From Porticoccaceae bacterium (GTDB lineage Bacteria > Pseudomonadota > Gammaproteobacteria > Pseudomonadales > GM7GCV1): DNA of 34,075 bases. Below are positions 16,201 through 24,228 of the stretch, piece by piece. The position numbers were made by a program, and so were the translations under genes. The stretch spans positions 1 to 34,075 of the forward strand of contig JABJGI010000089.1 in NCBI GenBank assembly GCA_018662305.1, in the 5' to 3' direction. How positions within the stretch are numbered: position 1 is the first letter of the stretch; each line of letters begins with the position of its first letter. The notes beneath the pieces were generated by a model that saw only the letters and a program-made list of their open reading frames with translations, did not search any database and was not told the origin of the DNA.

Positions 16201-16850
16201 ATTTGCGGATTTATGTGGTTCTTGCGGTAGTCCTGCTAGTTGGCTGCAGCTCTGTGACAGTGGATGAGATGCGTTTGACTGAAACGGAAATTGATTTGGA
16301 ATCGGACACTGTCGTTGTTCTCGGGCGCCAGCATTCACCAGCCTATGAAGCTGAGGGCGATCTGGTAAGTTGTGTTGCGTCGCAACTGCGCTCAGGTTCA
16401 CAGGGTTTGTCTGTGGTACCTGACGAAGAGTTCGTTGATGCGCTTTACCCTTGGTTTGAACCTCGCACGGCGCCGCTAAGTCTTGAAAGGCTCGAAAACC
16501 TTCTCGATCGACCTATATTGCAAAATGCGATAGACAGTTTCGCAGTGAGATACATTATCTGGATTGAAGGTGCGACAGAAACCACAGACAGCAGTGGAGG
16601 TATGAGTTGCACCATATCGGCGGCTGGTGGCGGCTGTTTGGGAATGGGAATGTGGGAAGATGAAAGTACCTATGAAGCCAGTATCTGGGATTTTCATGAA
16701 TTACAGGAGGCGGGTCGAGTCAGTGTAGACAGCCGCGGAACCTCCTATATGCCAGCGGTTATCATCCCAATCCCTTTTCTGGCTCGTGTCCAGACCAACT
16801 CTTGTCGGGGGTTGGGAGATCAAATTCAGTCTTTTATTGTTGAAGGCTAG
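16176..16850 (+). CDS. lipoprotein of unknown function
   Basis: 224 residues from ATG 16176, overlapping the preceding gene by 25 bases. Lipobox LVGC with Cys24, Ser at +2. A TTG at 16203 would give a more usual short signal peptide (lipobox Cys at 15), so the true start is uncertain. The mature part has four further Cys residues (SCVASQL, MSCTISAAGGGCLGMGMWED, TNSCRGLG) that may form disulfides in the periplasm, and a Gly-rich beta stretch around AAGGGCLGMG. FAVRYIIWIEGATE suggests a central strand. No family assigned. A DsbD-type thiol transporter is encoded at the left edge, but that link is speculative. Confidence 0.68.
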   Translation: MVRPELNLDLRIYVVLAVVLLVGCSSVTVDEMRLTETEIDLESDTVVVLGRQHSPAYEAEGDLVSCVASQLRSGSQGLSVVPDEEFVDALYPWFEPRTAPLSLERLENLLDRPILQNAIDSFAVRYIIWIEGATETTDSSGGMSCTISAAGGGCLGMGMWEDESTYEASIWDFHELQEAGRVSVDSRGTSYMPAVIIPIPFLARVQTNSCRGLGDQIQSFIVEG

Positions 16851-16853
16851 CTT

Positions 16854-18269
16854 GTGAACCGCTTTATTCCATCGCAAATTTTGAGAGCGCTAGCGGGACT
16901 GGTTTGTCTGGTTAGTCTTGTTGCACATGCTGATGACGCAGAAATTGGGAAAGCCCTACATGAGGAGCTGTTACTAACCGAGCGCTTTTACCACGACGAA
17001 GCCCTCAATGAATTTGTGGATCGCATAGGTCAGAAGGTAGCTGCCAATGGCGATTGGCCCGAACTGGAATACCATTTCTTTATTATCGACAGCGGAGATA
17101 TCAATGCCTTCGCCCTACCCGGCGGATATATTTATGTTAACCGCGGTCTTCTCAATTTCCTGACATCGGAAGCCCAGCTCGCTGCTGTGCTAGCGCATGA
17201 GGTTGCCCACGTAACTCGCAAACATCACAGTCGTCGCGACAATACCAACACCATGGGAAATGTGGCGGCTTTTATGGCGAGCCTGCTTACTCTAAATTCA
17301 AATGTGGGTGAAGCAGTTAGCCTCTGGAATGCAGCTCGTGTGAGTGGATTTGGTCGAGAAATGGAGCTGGAAGCGGATGAGTGGGGAGCTCAATACCTCT
17401 ACAAAAGTGGCTATGACCCACTGGCGATGATTGAAGTGCTCGGCATTTTGAAGGATCACGAAACCTACATGAATCGTGTTGCGCGTAATTCAGGTAGACA
17501 GTCGACCTATCACGGAGTGTTTGCCAGTCACCCCCGCGGAGATACGCGTTTAAAGGAAGTTGTTGCGCAAGCTGGAATGCTGCCACCGGGTGAAGCTTAT
17601 CAGGGCAGAGATGAATATCGGGCTGTGGTTGATGGAGTGGTCTTTGGCGATAGCATTAATAGCAATGCGCCTCCCGGCAAAGCCCGTTATGTGCACAAGG
17701 GTTTAGCGATAACCTTTGCCTATCCGGATGACTGGGTTAGAACAACCATGGGTTCAACCATCAGAGTTGAGTCTCGGGAAGGCGATATTGTCCTAACGCT
17801 TGAGGTCGCATCTATTAGTGATCAGGAGCTTACTGCTGAAGACCTTCTGCTATCACATTTGTCTTCTGAAGAACTTCACGACTCCCGGCAATTAAATGAA
17901 AATATTGATCGGAATGAAGCGATCACCGGTTTTATTGAGACGCAGCCCGGTAGGCAGCGTGTCGCTGCTATGAAGTTGGGTAGTAACGTCTATTTCCTCA
18001 AAGCTCTCTCCCCTGTGCCGGCAGATGAAGAAACTGATGCTCTGCATCTGGAGATCATGTCGAGCTTCCGTCGAGCTTCGAACGCAGATTTACCTCCAGA
18101 CCGGGAATACAACATTATTTACAGAAGACTCGAGCCGGGCGAAACATTTTTAGACCTGGCTAGGACCTCAGTATTGGGGCAGTCGGCGGAGCCGGTTCTG
18201 AGGCTAATTAACGGCTACTATCCCAGTGGCGAAGCGCAGCCAGGCACCTGGATGAAACTTGTGGAATAA
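16854..18269 (+). CDS. periplasmic M48-family zinc metalloprotease
   Basis: 471 residues from GTG 16854 with GAAGG upstream. Signal peptide to about residue 26 (SLVAHA-DD). The zinc site is HEVAH (His115, Glu116, His119) in AAVLAHEVAHVTRKHH, with the third ligand Glu173 in ELEADEWGAQYL; this is the M48 pattern of BepA/YfgC and LoiP. ALPGGYIYVNRGLL is the conserved substrate-cleft strand. Beyond the protease (about residue 250) is an extra C-terminal region: GLAITFAYPDDWVRTTMGST starts a PsbP/Mog1-like beta domain, and the last 50 residues (RRLEPGETFLDLARTS) look LysM-like. Family role: quality control or maturation of outer-membrane and lipoprotein clients. As last gene of the cluster it may process or clear its lipoproteins. 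Confidence 0.9.
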   Translation: MNRFIPSQILRALAGLVCLVSLVAHADDAEIGKALHEELLLTERFYHDEALNEFVDRIGQKVAANGDWPELEYHFFIIDSGDINAFALPGGYIYVNRGLLNFLTSEAQLAAVLAHEVAHVTRKHHSRRDNTNTMGNVAAFMASLLTLNSNVGEAVSLWNAARVSGFGREMELEADEWGAQYLYKSGYDPLAMIEVLGILKDHETYMNRVARNSGRQSTYHGVFASHPRGDTRLKEVVAQAGMLPPGEAYQGRDEYRAVVDGVVFGDSINSNAPPGKARYVHKGLAITFAYPDDWVRTTMGSTIRVESREGDIVLTLEVASISDQELTAEDLLLSHLSSEELHDSRQLNENIDRNEAITGFIETQPGRQRVAAMKLGSNVYFLKALSPVPADEETDALHLEIMSSFRRASNADLPPDREYNIIYRRLEPGETFLDLARTSVLGQSAEPVLRLINGYYPSGEAQPGTWMKLVE

Positions 18270-18322
18270 CTAATTGGGCCTAGCTGGGTCCGGCACTAAC
18301 TAGACGTCAAGGATGACGAATA

Positions 18323-19234
18323 ATGAAAAAGACCTCCGTCGGAGAATTTTCTCCCGAATACCCTCCCCCTTTCCCCCAAAAAGAAACAACAGCTTCGCGG
18401 CTTTTTGAGGCTATGGCCGAGGGCAATATGCACTGTTATTGCCTGCTGGAATTAACAAATGACGACTCAATGAATCAGGATTTTCTGGTTCGCTATGCCA
18501 ATTCCAAGCTGATTGGTTTATTGAGATTGCCCAGAAAATCTGTTGTTGGGAGCCCCCTAAGTTCAATCTATCCATTTTCCAAAAATTGGGTTCAATGCGG
18601 CAGGTACTTTGATGCGTTGCAGCAAAACAAAGCGATTATGGAAGAGTTTCCCCTAGAGGTTTTCGAGCAGACTCGCTGGTACCGACATGAAATCGTGCCA
18701 TTGTCGGAAAATCTTCTGTCTGTTACAGCCGAAGATGTCACCGAGCAAAAATCGCTTCAAAAGCAATTGGTTCGGAAAGCTTTTTGTGACGACCTAACTG
18801 GGCTTAAAAACAGGAATGCCTTAGTTCAGTTTTTGAACTCGATTCCAGCTGAGAATACTCGAGTTAGCCTTATTCTCTTTGATATCGAGGGGTTCAGCGA
18901 TATCAATAACTCATTCGGCGTCGATGCCGCTAACAATTTACTCAGGAGCTTTGCTAAAGAGCTACAGGGGTTACAAGCGGGCAGTTGCTATCGCCTCTCT
19001 GTAGACACTTTTGGGCTGCTGGTGCAGAGGCAAGATACCGAAGCCTCTGTTAATCAGACTCAGGTGGTTAAGTGGTCAGTCATACTGGCAAGAGGACACG
19101 AATATCAGGGAAAGAATCTGCCTTGTGTTCTGAGCGTGGGGTATTCGAATGCAGAGCCGAATTATAGGAGTGGGTTCGCTCAGCTTCTCGGTGAGGCGGA
19201 AGTTGCGCTATCGGCAGCTCGGCAAGCCTTTTAG
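18323..19234 (+). CDS. PAS plus degenerate GGDEF domain ORF, ends at an in-frame TAG
   Basis: 303 residues, ATG with AAGGATGA upstream. An N-terminal PAS-like sensory domain (about 28-150, ending DVTEQKSLQKQL) leads into a GGDEF-type domain: FCDDLTGLKNRNALVQFL is the usual entry motif and ILFDIEGFSDINNSFG the metal-binding helix. The signature loop reads SVDTF (226-230) in YRLSVDTFGLLV instead of GGDEF, so diguanylate cyclase activity is very unlikely. The ORF stops at TAG 19232-19234 just after EVALSAARQAF, exactly where GGDEF-EAL proteins continue into their linker. The next ORF (19265) is in the same frame, so this is probably the front half of one split gene. It sits 53 bases after the M48 gene. 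Confidence 0.8.
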   Translation: MKKTSVGEFSPEYPPPFPQKETTASRLFEAMAEGNMHCYCLLELTNDDSMNQDFLVRYANSKLIGLLRLPRKSVVGSPLSSIYPFSKNWVQCGRYFDALQQNKAIMEEFPLEVFEQTRWYRHEIVPLSENLLSVTAEDVTEQKSLQKQLVRKAFCDDLTGLKNRNALVQFLNSIPAENTRVSLILFDIEGFSDINNSFGVDAANNLLRSFAKELQGLQAGSCYRLSVDTFGLLVQRQDTEASVNQTQVVKWSVILARGHEYQGKNLPCVLSVGYSNAEPNYRSGFAQLLGEAEVALSAARQAF

Positions 19235-19264
19235 ACTAATGTAGTTCAGTATTCAGGCTCAGTT

Positions 19265-20065
19265 ATGCAATCGCATCGCCTACGCCTGGATATCGGTAAA
19301 CGCCTACCACAGGCCTTGGCTTCAAAAGAGTTTAAGCCCTTTTTCCAGCCTCAATACTCGCTTCGCACTGGTGCCGTGCTCGGCTTTGAGCTGCTTTGCC
19401 GATGGAGTCCACCAGAAATTGGCTTCGTCTCTCCAGAGGTATTTATTTCCATAGCAGAGCAGATGCATTTGCTTAAGACGCTCGACTTAGAGCTACTTGA
19501 ATCAGCGGTGGGCTGTATTCGGAAACTGCCTGCCGAAGTGGGCCTCTGTCTTTCCGTCAATGCATCTCCAGCGAGTATCCAGGACAGTAATTATCTAGAT
19601 TCTTTACTTGAGCTCTCTTGTTCGCTCCCCAATTGGTGCAACCTGGAAGTAGAGATCACTGAGAATTCACTGATTTCCGATGGTCAATGTTTGAAACAGG
19701 CCTTGATACGATTGCAAACGCAGGGTGTGAGTATTGCTCTGGATGACTTTGGCTCCGGCTATTCCAACTTTGGTTATCTTGCGTCCTTTCCCTTTGAAAA
19801 GCTCAAACTGGATCGCACTCTCATTGCTAGTATTAATGGAGATACAGGCGCTGACCTGGTATCCGGAGTAATAAATCTAGCTCACAAACTGGGCTTGCAG
19901 GTGGTAGCTGAGGGTATTGAGAGTCAGTTTCAGCTTGATTGGCTGAGAAGTGAGGGATGCGAGATTGGTCAGGGATACTATCTCTGCAAACCCCTACCTC
20001 AAACTGAGAAGCAGCAGCTGGTTGCTCAATTGCCCTCCTCTATGCTGAGCAATCCTCGAATTTAG
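19265..20065 (+). CDS. EAL-domain c-di-GMP phosphodiesterase (back half of the split gene)
   Basis: 266 residues from the first ATG after the TAG, 30 bases on and in the same frame. The EAL domain keeps the catalytic set: ExLxR as ELLCR (Glu42), Asn in LSVNASP, EVEITEN, ALDDFGSGYSN, KLKLDR, VAEGIE and GYYLCKPL, so it should hydrolyse c-di-GMP if made. Only a weak AGG precedes the ATG, so independent translation is doubtful. Whether the cell makes a free EAL protein, a readthrough GGDEF-EAL fusion or nothing cannot be told from sequence. Its stop lies three bases from the stop of the convergent uppP gene. Confidence 0.82.
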   Translation: MQSHRLRLDIGKRLPQALASKEFKPFFQPQYSLRTGAVLGFELLCRWSPPEIGFVSPEVFISIAEQMHLLKTLDLELLESAVGCIRKLPAEVGLCLSVNASPASIQDSNYLDSLLELSCSLPNWCNLEVEITENSLISDGQCLKQALIRLQTQGVSIALDDFGSGYSNFGYLASFPFEKLKLDRTLIASINGDTGADLVSGVINLAHKLGLQVVAEGIESQFQLDWLRSEGCEIGQGYYLCKPLPQTEKQQLVAQLPSSMLSNPRI

Positions 20066-20068
20066 CTT

Positions 20069-20857
20069 TTAGAAGAAAGAGAGTAACAATATCCCAAGGG
20101 CTAAGCGGTAGAGAATAAAGGGCATAAAGCCTATGCGCTGGATAAGCACGAGAAAGTAGTGAATACAGAAATAAGCAGAGATTCCTGAGACTAGCGTTGC
20201 GATGCCGATAGAGAGCCAGTCTGTATCAACGTCACCTGTTAGCTGAATTGCCAGCCAGCCGCCGGTCAGAGCAATTACCGGAATGGAAAGCAAAAATGAG
20301 AATTTTGCAGCTGAGATAGGGTTCATACCTAATAATAAAGCAGCTGTTATGGTTATTCCCGAACGGGAAGTACCGGGAAACAAAGCAGTTGCTTGGGCGA
20401 TTCCGATAATTAGCACCAGTTTCCAGGTTAGATCAGCTATCTCTCGTTTTCCCCTGCCATAACGAACAGCAACAAAGAGTAATAACGCTCCAGCAAGGGT
20501 GGCATAGGCGATTACTTGAGAAGTCTGAAGGTGGGCCTCGATATAGTCATCAAATAGAAGTCCTGCGAGACCAACGGGAATAGTTCCAAGTACAAGCAAC
20601 CAGGCCAACTTCCCATCCTCAGACCACTGCCCTCCCAAGCTCCTAAGCCCTCCCGTGGCAATGTTCCCCACTTCCTTGCGGAAATAGAGAATCACCGCGA
20701 CCAGACTACCGACATGAACCGCCACCGTAAAAGCCAGTCCCTGAACTGGCCAACCCAATACTTCCTCTGGAAGTATGAGATGCGCGGAACTGGATATAGG
20801 CAGGAATTCGGTAATCCCCTGAATCAGAGCCAGCAATATTGCCTGAAGGATATCCAT
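20069..20857 (-). CDS. uppP: undecaprenyl-diphosphatase UppP/BacA
   Basis: 262 residues, the family's usual length. MDILQAILLALIQGITEFLP, then SSSAHL, carries the first conserved motif (Glu-rich, E-F-L-P-I-S-S-S-A-H), and LFPGTSRSGITITAALLLG the second (PGxSRSxxT). Multiple hydrophobic helices follow. It removes a phosphate from undecaprenyl diphosphate so the lipid carrier for peptidoglycan and O-antigen can be reused, and its loss sensitises cells to bacitracin. The ATG directly abuts the tsaB stop, so it is the last gene of that transcript. Its end converges on the EAL ORF with three bases between, leaving no room for a terminator between the two genes. Confidence 0.96.
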   Translation of the reverse strand: MDILQAILLALIQGITEFLPISSSAHLILPEEVLGWPVQGLAFTVAVHVGSLVAVILYFRKEVGNIATGGLRSLGGQWSEDGKLAWLLVLGTIPVGLAGLLFDDYIEAHLQTSQVIAYATLAGALLLFVAVRYGRGKREIADLTWKLVLIIGIAQATALFPGTSRSGITITAALLLGMNPISAAKFSFLLSIPVIALTGGWLAIQLTGDVDTDWLSIGIATLVSGISAYFCIHYFLVLIQRIGFMPFILYRLALGILLLSFF

Positions 20858-21544
20858 CTAGCTCTGTCCCCTTTGTTGTTCCAGAGTCTTCCAAGCGGAT
20901 TTAGATCGAAGATATGCCGGCTCTGCCTGCATCGCGGAGATTTGATCACCTGCATCAAAACTTATTTCAGCGAGGCCAAAGAGATGTTTTGCTCGCATGG
21001 GGGAGTGGTTGATCTTCTTAACTATATTGGCCGTCTGGAGTCTGTTCGCTGCATTACCCACAGCCAGGACTGTATTTTTTGACAATAAAACCTCTTCCAG
21101 CTTGGTTAGCGAATCATCGGAAGTTCTGACGAGACTTCTGTTTTTCCCTGAATAGCCGAAGGTGGCCCAATAATACTCACCCATATGAGCATCTGAGATG
21201 GTCAAAATGGTACCTTCCCCTTCCATATCTGCCATTACCGAAGTGGCCATCGCCTCGAGACTGGAAACGGCCACTAGCGGCAGGTTTAGAGCGTATGCAA
21301 GTCCTTGGGAAACGGCCGTGCCTATGCGTAATCCAGTGAATGAACCAGGCCCGGATGCCCAGCAGATACTTCTGAGGAGGGTTTTATCCAGCTTTGCCTT
21401 GGCTAGGCATTGATCCACTAGCGAGAGGATGTTTTTAGCCTGCCTTTGTTCGCTCCCCTGCTCAACTTGCCAAACCTCTTCACCCTTGGATATAGCAATT
21501 GAGCTTATCTTGTCTGTACATTCTATTGCGAGGGAGGGATACAT
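20858..21544 (-). CDS. tsaB: tRNA threonylcarbamoyladenosine biosynthesis protein TsaB
   Basis: 228 residues from ATG 21544 (MYPSLAIECTDKISSIAI); an in-frame extension to 21616 would overlap hemH and is not expected. The ASKHA-fold core is recognised from WASGPGSFTGLRIGTAVSQG, the most conserved TsaB segment. TsaB pairs with TsaD and TsaE to put threonylcarbamoyl on A37 of tRNAs reading ANN codons; TsaB itself lacks catalysis and dimerises with TsaD. It lies between hemH (13-base gap) and uppP (abutting). Confidence 0.94.
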   Translation of the reverse strand: MYPSLAIECTDKISSIAISKGEEVWQVEQGSEQRQAKNILSLVDQCLAKAKLDKTLLRSICWASGPGSFTGLRIGTAVSQGLAYALNLPLVAVSSLEAMATSVMADMEGEGTILTISDAHMGEYYWATFGYSGKNRSLVRTSDDSLTKLEEVLLSKNTVLAVGNAANRLQTANIVKKINHSPMRAKHLFGLAEISFDAGDQISAMQAEPAYLRSKSAWKTLEQQRGQS

Positions 21545-21557
21545 AGTTAAGGTGGTA

Positions 21558-22565
21558 TTAGTTGTCTGGCGAAATTGCTCGAAGGTGTCGTTCAGCGATG
21601 TCGGCGAGTGCCTCAATGTGAAAATCAGAATCGTTTAGGCAGGGTATTAGCCGCAGCTCCTTTCCGCCTGCTTCTTGAAATATTTCGGCGTTTTCAATCG
21701 CGATTTCTTCTAAAGTTTCAATACAATCTGCTGCAAAACCTGGACAGATAACGTCAACCCTGCCCGCCCCTTGAGTTGCCAGCTGCTTAAGGAGTTCCGA
21801 AGTGTAAGGTTTCAGCCACTCTGCCTTTCCAAACAACGACTGGTAGGACATATGGGTACTCACACCTCCAATCTCTAAGCCGTCGAGTACCGCTGCGGTA
21901 GTACATTCACAATGTCCTTGATAGGGGTCACCCTTTTCTACATAGGAAACAGGAATACCGTGATAGGAAAACAGCAGATGATCTGGTTTCCCCTCTTTCT
22001 GCCAATAGTTCTCAATGCTTTGTTGTAGTGCCGAGATATAACTCTCTTCCTGAAAGTAGCTATTTATGATGCTGAGGCCAGGCAGAGCGCGCTGTGCCTG
22101 CATAAATTGAGCTATTTGGTCGTATATCGCTCCAGTAGTAGAGCCTGAGTATTGGGGATAGAGTGGCAATACGACAATGCGCCTATGACCGCTCTGATAG
22201 AGCTCTTCCAGGCTCTCGGAAATACCGGGATCGCCATAGGTCATGGCGTAGCGAACACTGACACGCCCTTCGCCAAAGCGATTCTGCAATGTACGCTGGA
22301 GCGCTGCGCTTTGTCGTTCGGTAATGACCCTTAGCGGCGAGCCTTCCGGCCACCAGACTTGCCTGTAGGTTTCGACTACCTTTTTGGGGCGAAAAGTCAG
22401 CACAAAGCAATTAAGAATTAGCCACCAGATCAGACGAGGTATTTCCACAACTCTCGGGTCGCTTAGAAACTCACGCAAGAATCGTCGAACAGAAGCAGTG
22501 CTAAGTTCTTCGGGGGTGCCAAGATTTACAAGCAGCAGGGCAACCGGTTTTTTTGAACCCTTCAT
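21558..22565 (-). CDS. hemH: ferrochelatase
   Basis: 335 residues, typical bacterial length. PVALLLVNLGTPEELSTASV is the classic N-terminus, LLFSYHGIPVSYVEKGDPYQ holds the catalytic His, and VICPGFAADCIETLEEIAIE the C-terminal signature. It inserts ferrous iron into protoporphyrin IX, the last step of haem synthesis, at the inner membrane. It is 33 bases downstream of adk, an association common in gammaproteobacteria. Confidence 0.96.
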   Translation of the reverse strand: MKGSKKPVALLLVNLGTPEELSTASVRRFLREFLSDPRVVEIPRLIWWLILNCFVLTFRPKKVVETYRQVWWPEGSPLRVITERQSAALQRTLQNRFGEGRVSVRYAMTYGDPGISESLEELYQSGHRRIVVLPLYPQYSGSTTGAIYDQIAQFMQAQRALPGLSIINSYFQEESYISALQQSIENYWQKEGKPDHLLFSYHGIPVSYVEKGDPYQGHCECTTAAVLDGLEIGGVSTHMSYQSLFGKAEWLKPYTSELLKQLATQGAGRVDVICPGFAADCIETLEEIAIENAEIFQEAGGKELRLIPCLNDSDFHIEALADIAERHLRAISPDN

Positions 22566-22598
22566 ACGAAAGTTTGAATATCCCGTTTTCTGATTAGA

Positions 22599-23252
22599 TC
22601 AGTTGCTCAGAGCGGTTAATACGCTTTGACTAATCTCATCGACAGCTCCAACCCCTTCAACAGAAAGGTATCTGGGTGCAGATTCAGAGGATGCCTGGAG
22701 TTCCTGATAGAAAGCTACCAGAGGCTCGGTCTGATCAGCGTAGACCTCTAGGCGTTTGCGGACAGTTTCTTCCTCGTCATCTTTACGCTGAGTTAAAGGT
22801 TCGCCAGTAACATCATCCAGGCCTTCCTGTTTAGGTGGGTTGTATACAAGGTGATATACGCGCCCTGAGCCAGGATGGACTCGTCGACCACTCATTCGAG
22901 TAATAATTTCTTCATTGGGAACACGAATTTCCAAAACACAGTCGATACTAATTCCAGCATCAACCAGAGCCTGTGCTTGGGGAATAGTTCTAGGAAAACC
23001 ATCAAATAGAAAGCCGTTGCTGCAGTCCTGTTCTTGAATGCGCTGCTTGACCAGATCGATTATCAGTTCATCGAATACCAGATCACCGGCATCCATAATG
23101 CTCTTGGCTTTTAGACCAAGTTCAGACCCAGAGGCTACCGCTGCTCGCAGCATATCCCCAGTGGATATCTGTGGGATACCGTAGGCCTCTGTAATAGCAG
23201 CTGCCTGAGTGCCTTTTCCTGCTCCAGGTGGCCCTAAAAGTATTACTCTCAT
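22599..23252 (-). CDS. adk: adenylate kinase
   Basis: 217 residues. P-loop [11 protein letters not shown] at the N-terminus, FLFDGFPRT, and a long-type LID domain with [19 protein letters not shown] and [17 protein letters not shown]. The LID uses His/Ser/Asp-type positions rather than four cysteines, as in Gram-negative enzymes. It balances ATP, ADP and AMP in the cytoplasm. TAAGGA about nine bases before ATG is a good ribosome-binding site. A 127-base gap separates it from mazG, long enough for its own promoter, but I could not define one with confidence. Confidence 0.97.
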   Translation of the reverse strand: MRVILLGPPGAGKGTQAAAITEAYGIPQISTGDMLRAAVASGSELGLKAKSIMDAGDLVFDELIIDLVKQRIQEQDCSNGFLFDGFPRTIPQAQALVDAGISIDCVLEIRVPNEEIITRMSGRRVHPGSGRVYHLVYNPPKQEGLDDVTGEPLTQRKDDEEETVRKRLEVYADQTEPLVAFYQELQASSESAPRYLSVEGVGAVDEISQSVLTALSN

Positions 23253-23379
23253 TGGATTTTTCCTTATAACAAAACTCAGGTACTAAGTTGCCAAGCCTTG
23301 GGTTAAATCTTAATACAATTACTTATCTATCCCTCGCTATACAAGGGATTGCGAAACATACACATCTGTTTCAGGGAAC

Positions 23380-24228
23380 TCAAACGGAAAGGTCTTTTTT
23401 CGCCTGCTCCCAATATTCTTCCAATTGGTCTGTTGATAGTTCGGAAATTTTTAACCCTTTATTATCAATAAGTTGCTCTACTTTCCTAAAGCGTTTTTCA
23501 AACTTAGTTTGCGACTGCCGAAGTATCTGTTCAGAGTTCAGATTGAGCTTCCTGCTCAAATTTACGCAGCTAAATATCAAATCTCCGAGTTCTTCTTTCA
23601 CTTGTTCTTCCGAATCGCCATCCATAGCTTGGCGCAACTCTTCAAGCTCTTCTTCAATTTTGGGAAGTACTTGTTCAGCGGTACTCCAGTCAAACCCGAG
23701 ACTGGCAGCTCTTTTTTGCACTTTCTGAGATCGCGTTAAGGCCGGCAAATTTAAAGGGATGTCATCCATAGCTGACCTCAGTCCCTTGCCCTCCCTTTCT
23801 ATACTCTTGAGAGCCTCCCAGGTCTTTTTTACCTGAGGTTCTGCCTTTCTGTCGGCTGCGCGTGAGCTCAGATTACCATCGGGGAAAACATGGGGATGGC
23901 GACGAACAAGTTTACTCACCAGAGTTGAAATCACATCCTTGAGATCAAATCTTTCTTCCTCGGAGGCCAACTGAGAATAAAAAACTGTCTGAAAAAGCAG
24001 ATCACCCAACTCTTCCCGCAAGTCGTCGAAATTTCCACGTTCAATACAATCAGCCACCTCGTAGGCTTCCTCGATAGTCGAGGGGGCAATGTCGGCATAG
24101 CTTTGCGCGATATCCCAGGGGCAACCGTCCTTTGGATCGCGCAAGCGTGACATAAGCTCGATTAGGTCATCGAGGTCATATTCGAGATTGTTAGCAGCTT
24201 CCTTTGTCTTTGATTTCTCTTCAATCAC
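23380..24228 (-). CDS. mazG: nucleoside triphosphate pyrophosphohydrolase MazG
   Basis: Two MazG domains in tandem. The first has PWDIAQSYADIAPSTIEEAY and ELGDLLFQTVFYSQLA, the second EEELEELRQAM and VKEELGDLIFSCVNLSRKLN; the EExxE and ELGDL motifs bind magnesium and nucleotide. It hydrolyses NTPs (including damaged ones) to NMP and pyrophosphate; in E. coli it also lowers ppGpp. I choose GTG 24228 (282 residues), overlapping the cysM stop by eight bases, rather than TTG 24279, which would overlap by 59. The 25 residues before ELMSRLRDPKDGCPWD are poorly conserved either way, so the start is uncertain. Confidence 0.93.
   Translation of the reverse strand: MIEEKSKTKEAANNLEYDLDDLIELMSRLRDPKDGCPWDIAQSYADIAPSTIEEAYEVADCIERGNFDDLREELGDLLFQTVFYSQLASEEERFDLKDVISTLVSKLVRRHPHVFPDGNLSSRAADRKAEPQVKKTWEALKSIEREGKGLRSAMDDIPLNLPALTRSQKVQKRAASLGFDWSTAEQVLPKIEEELEELRQAMDGDSEEQVKEELGDLIFSCVNLSRKLNLNSEQILRQSQTKFEKRFRKVEQLIDNKGLKISELSTDQLEEYWEQAKKDLSV

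Noticed and set aside
2559-18269. Zorya-type or other known anti-phage system
   Set aside because: There is a MotA/TolQ-type channel, but no OmpA-type ZorB, no helicase or nuclease, and the partners are lipoproteins, VWA and PEGA proteins of the envelope.
2559-18269. Bat aerotolerance operon or MoxR-VWA system
   Set aside because: VWA and TPR genes are present, but there is no MoxR ATPase, no DUF58 protein and no BatD; the VWA proteins have N-terminal TolR-like helices rather than the Bat layout.
18276-18291. Hairpin GGGCC/GGTCC after the M48 gene as operon terminator
   Set aside because: Five-base stem with a G-T pair and no T-run after it; could not support termination from sequence alone.
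23329-23349. ATCCCT/AGGGAT inverted repeat upstream of adk
   Set aside because: Only six paired bases with a nine-base loop and no T-run or recognisable operator; likely chance.
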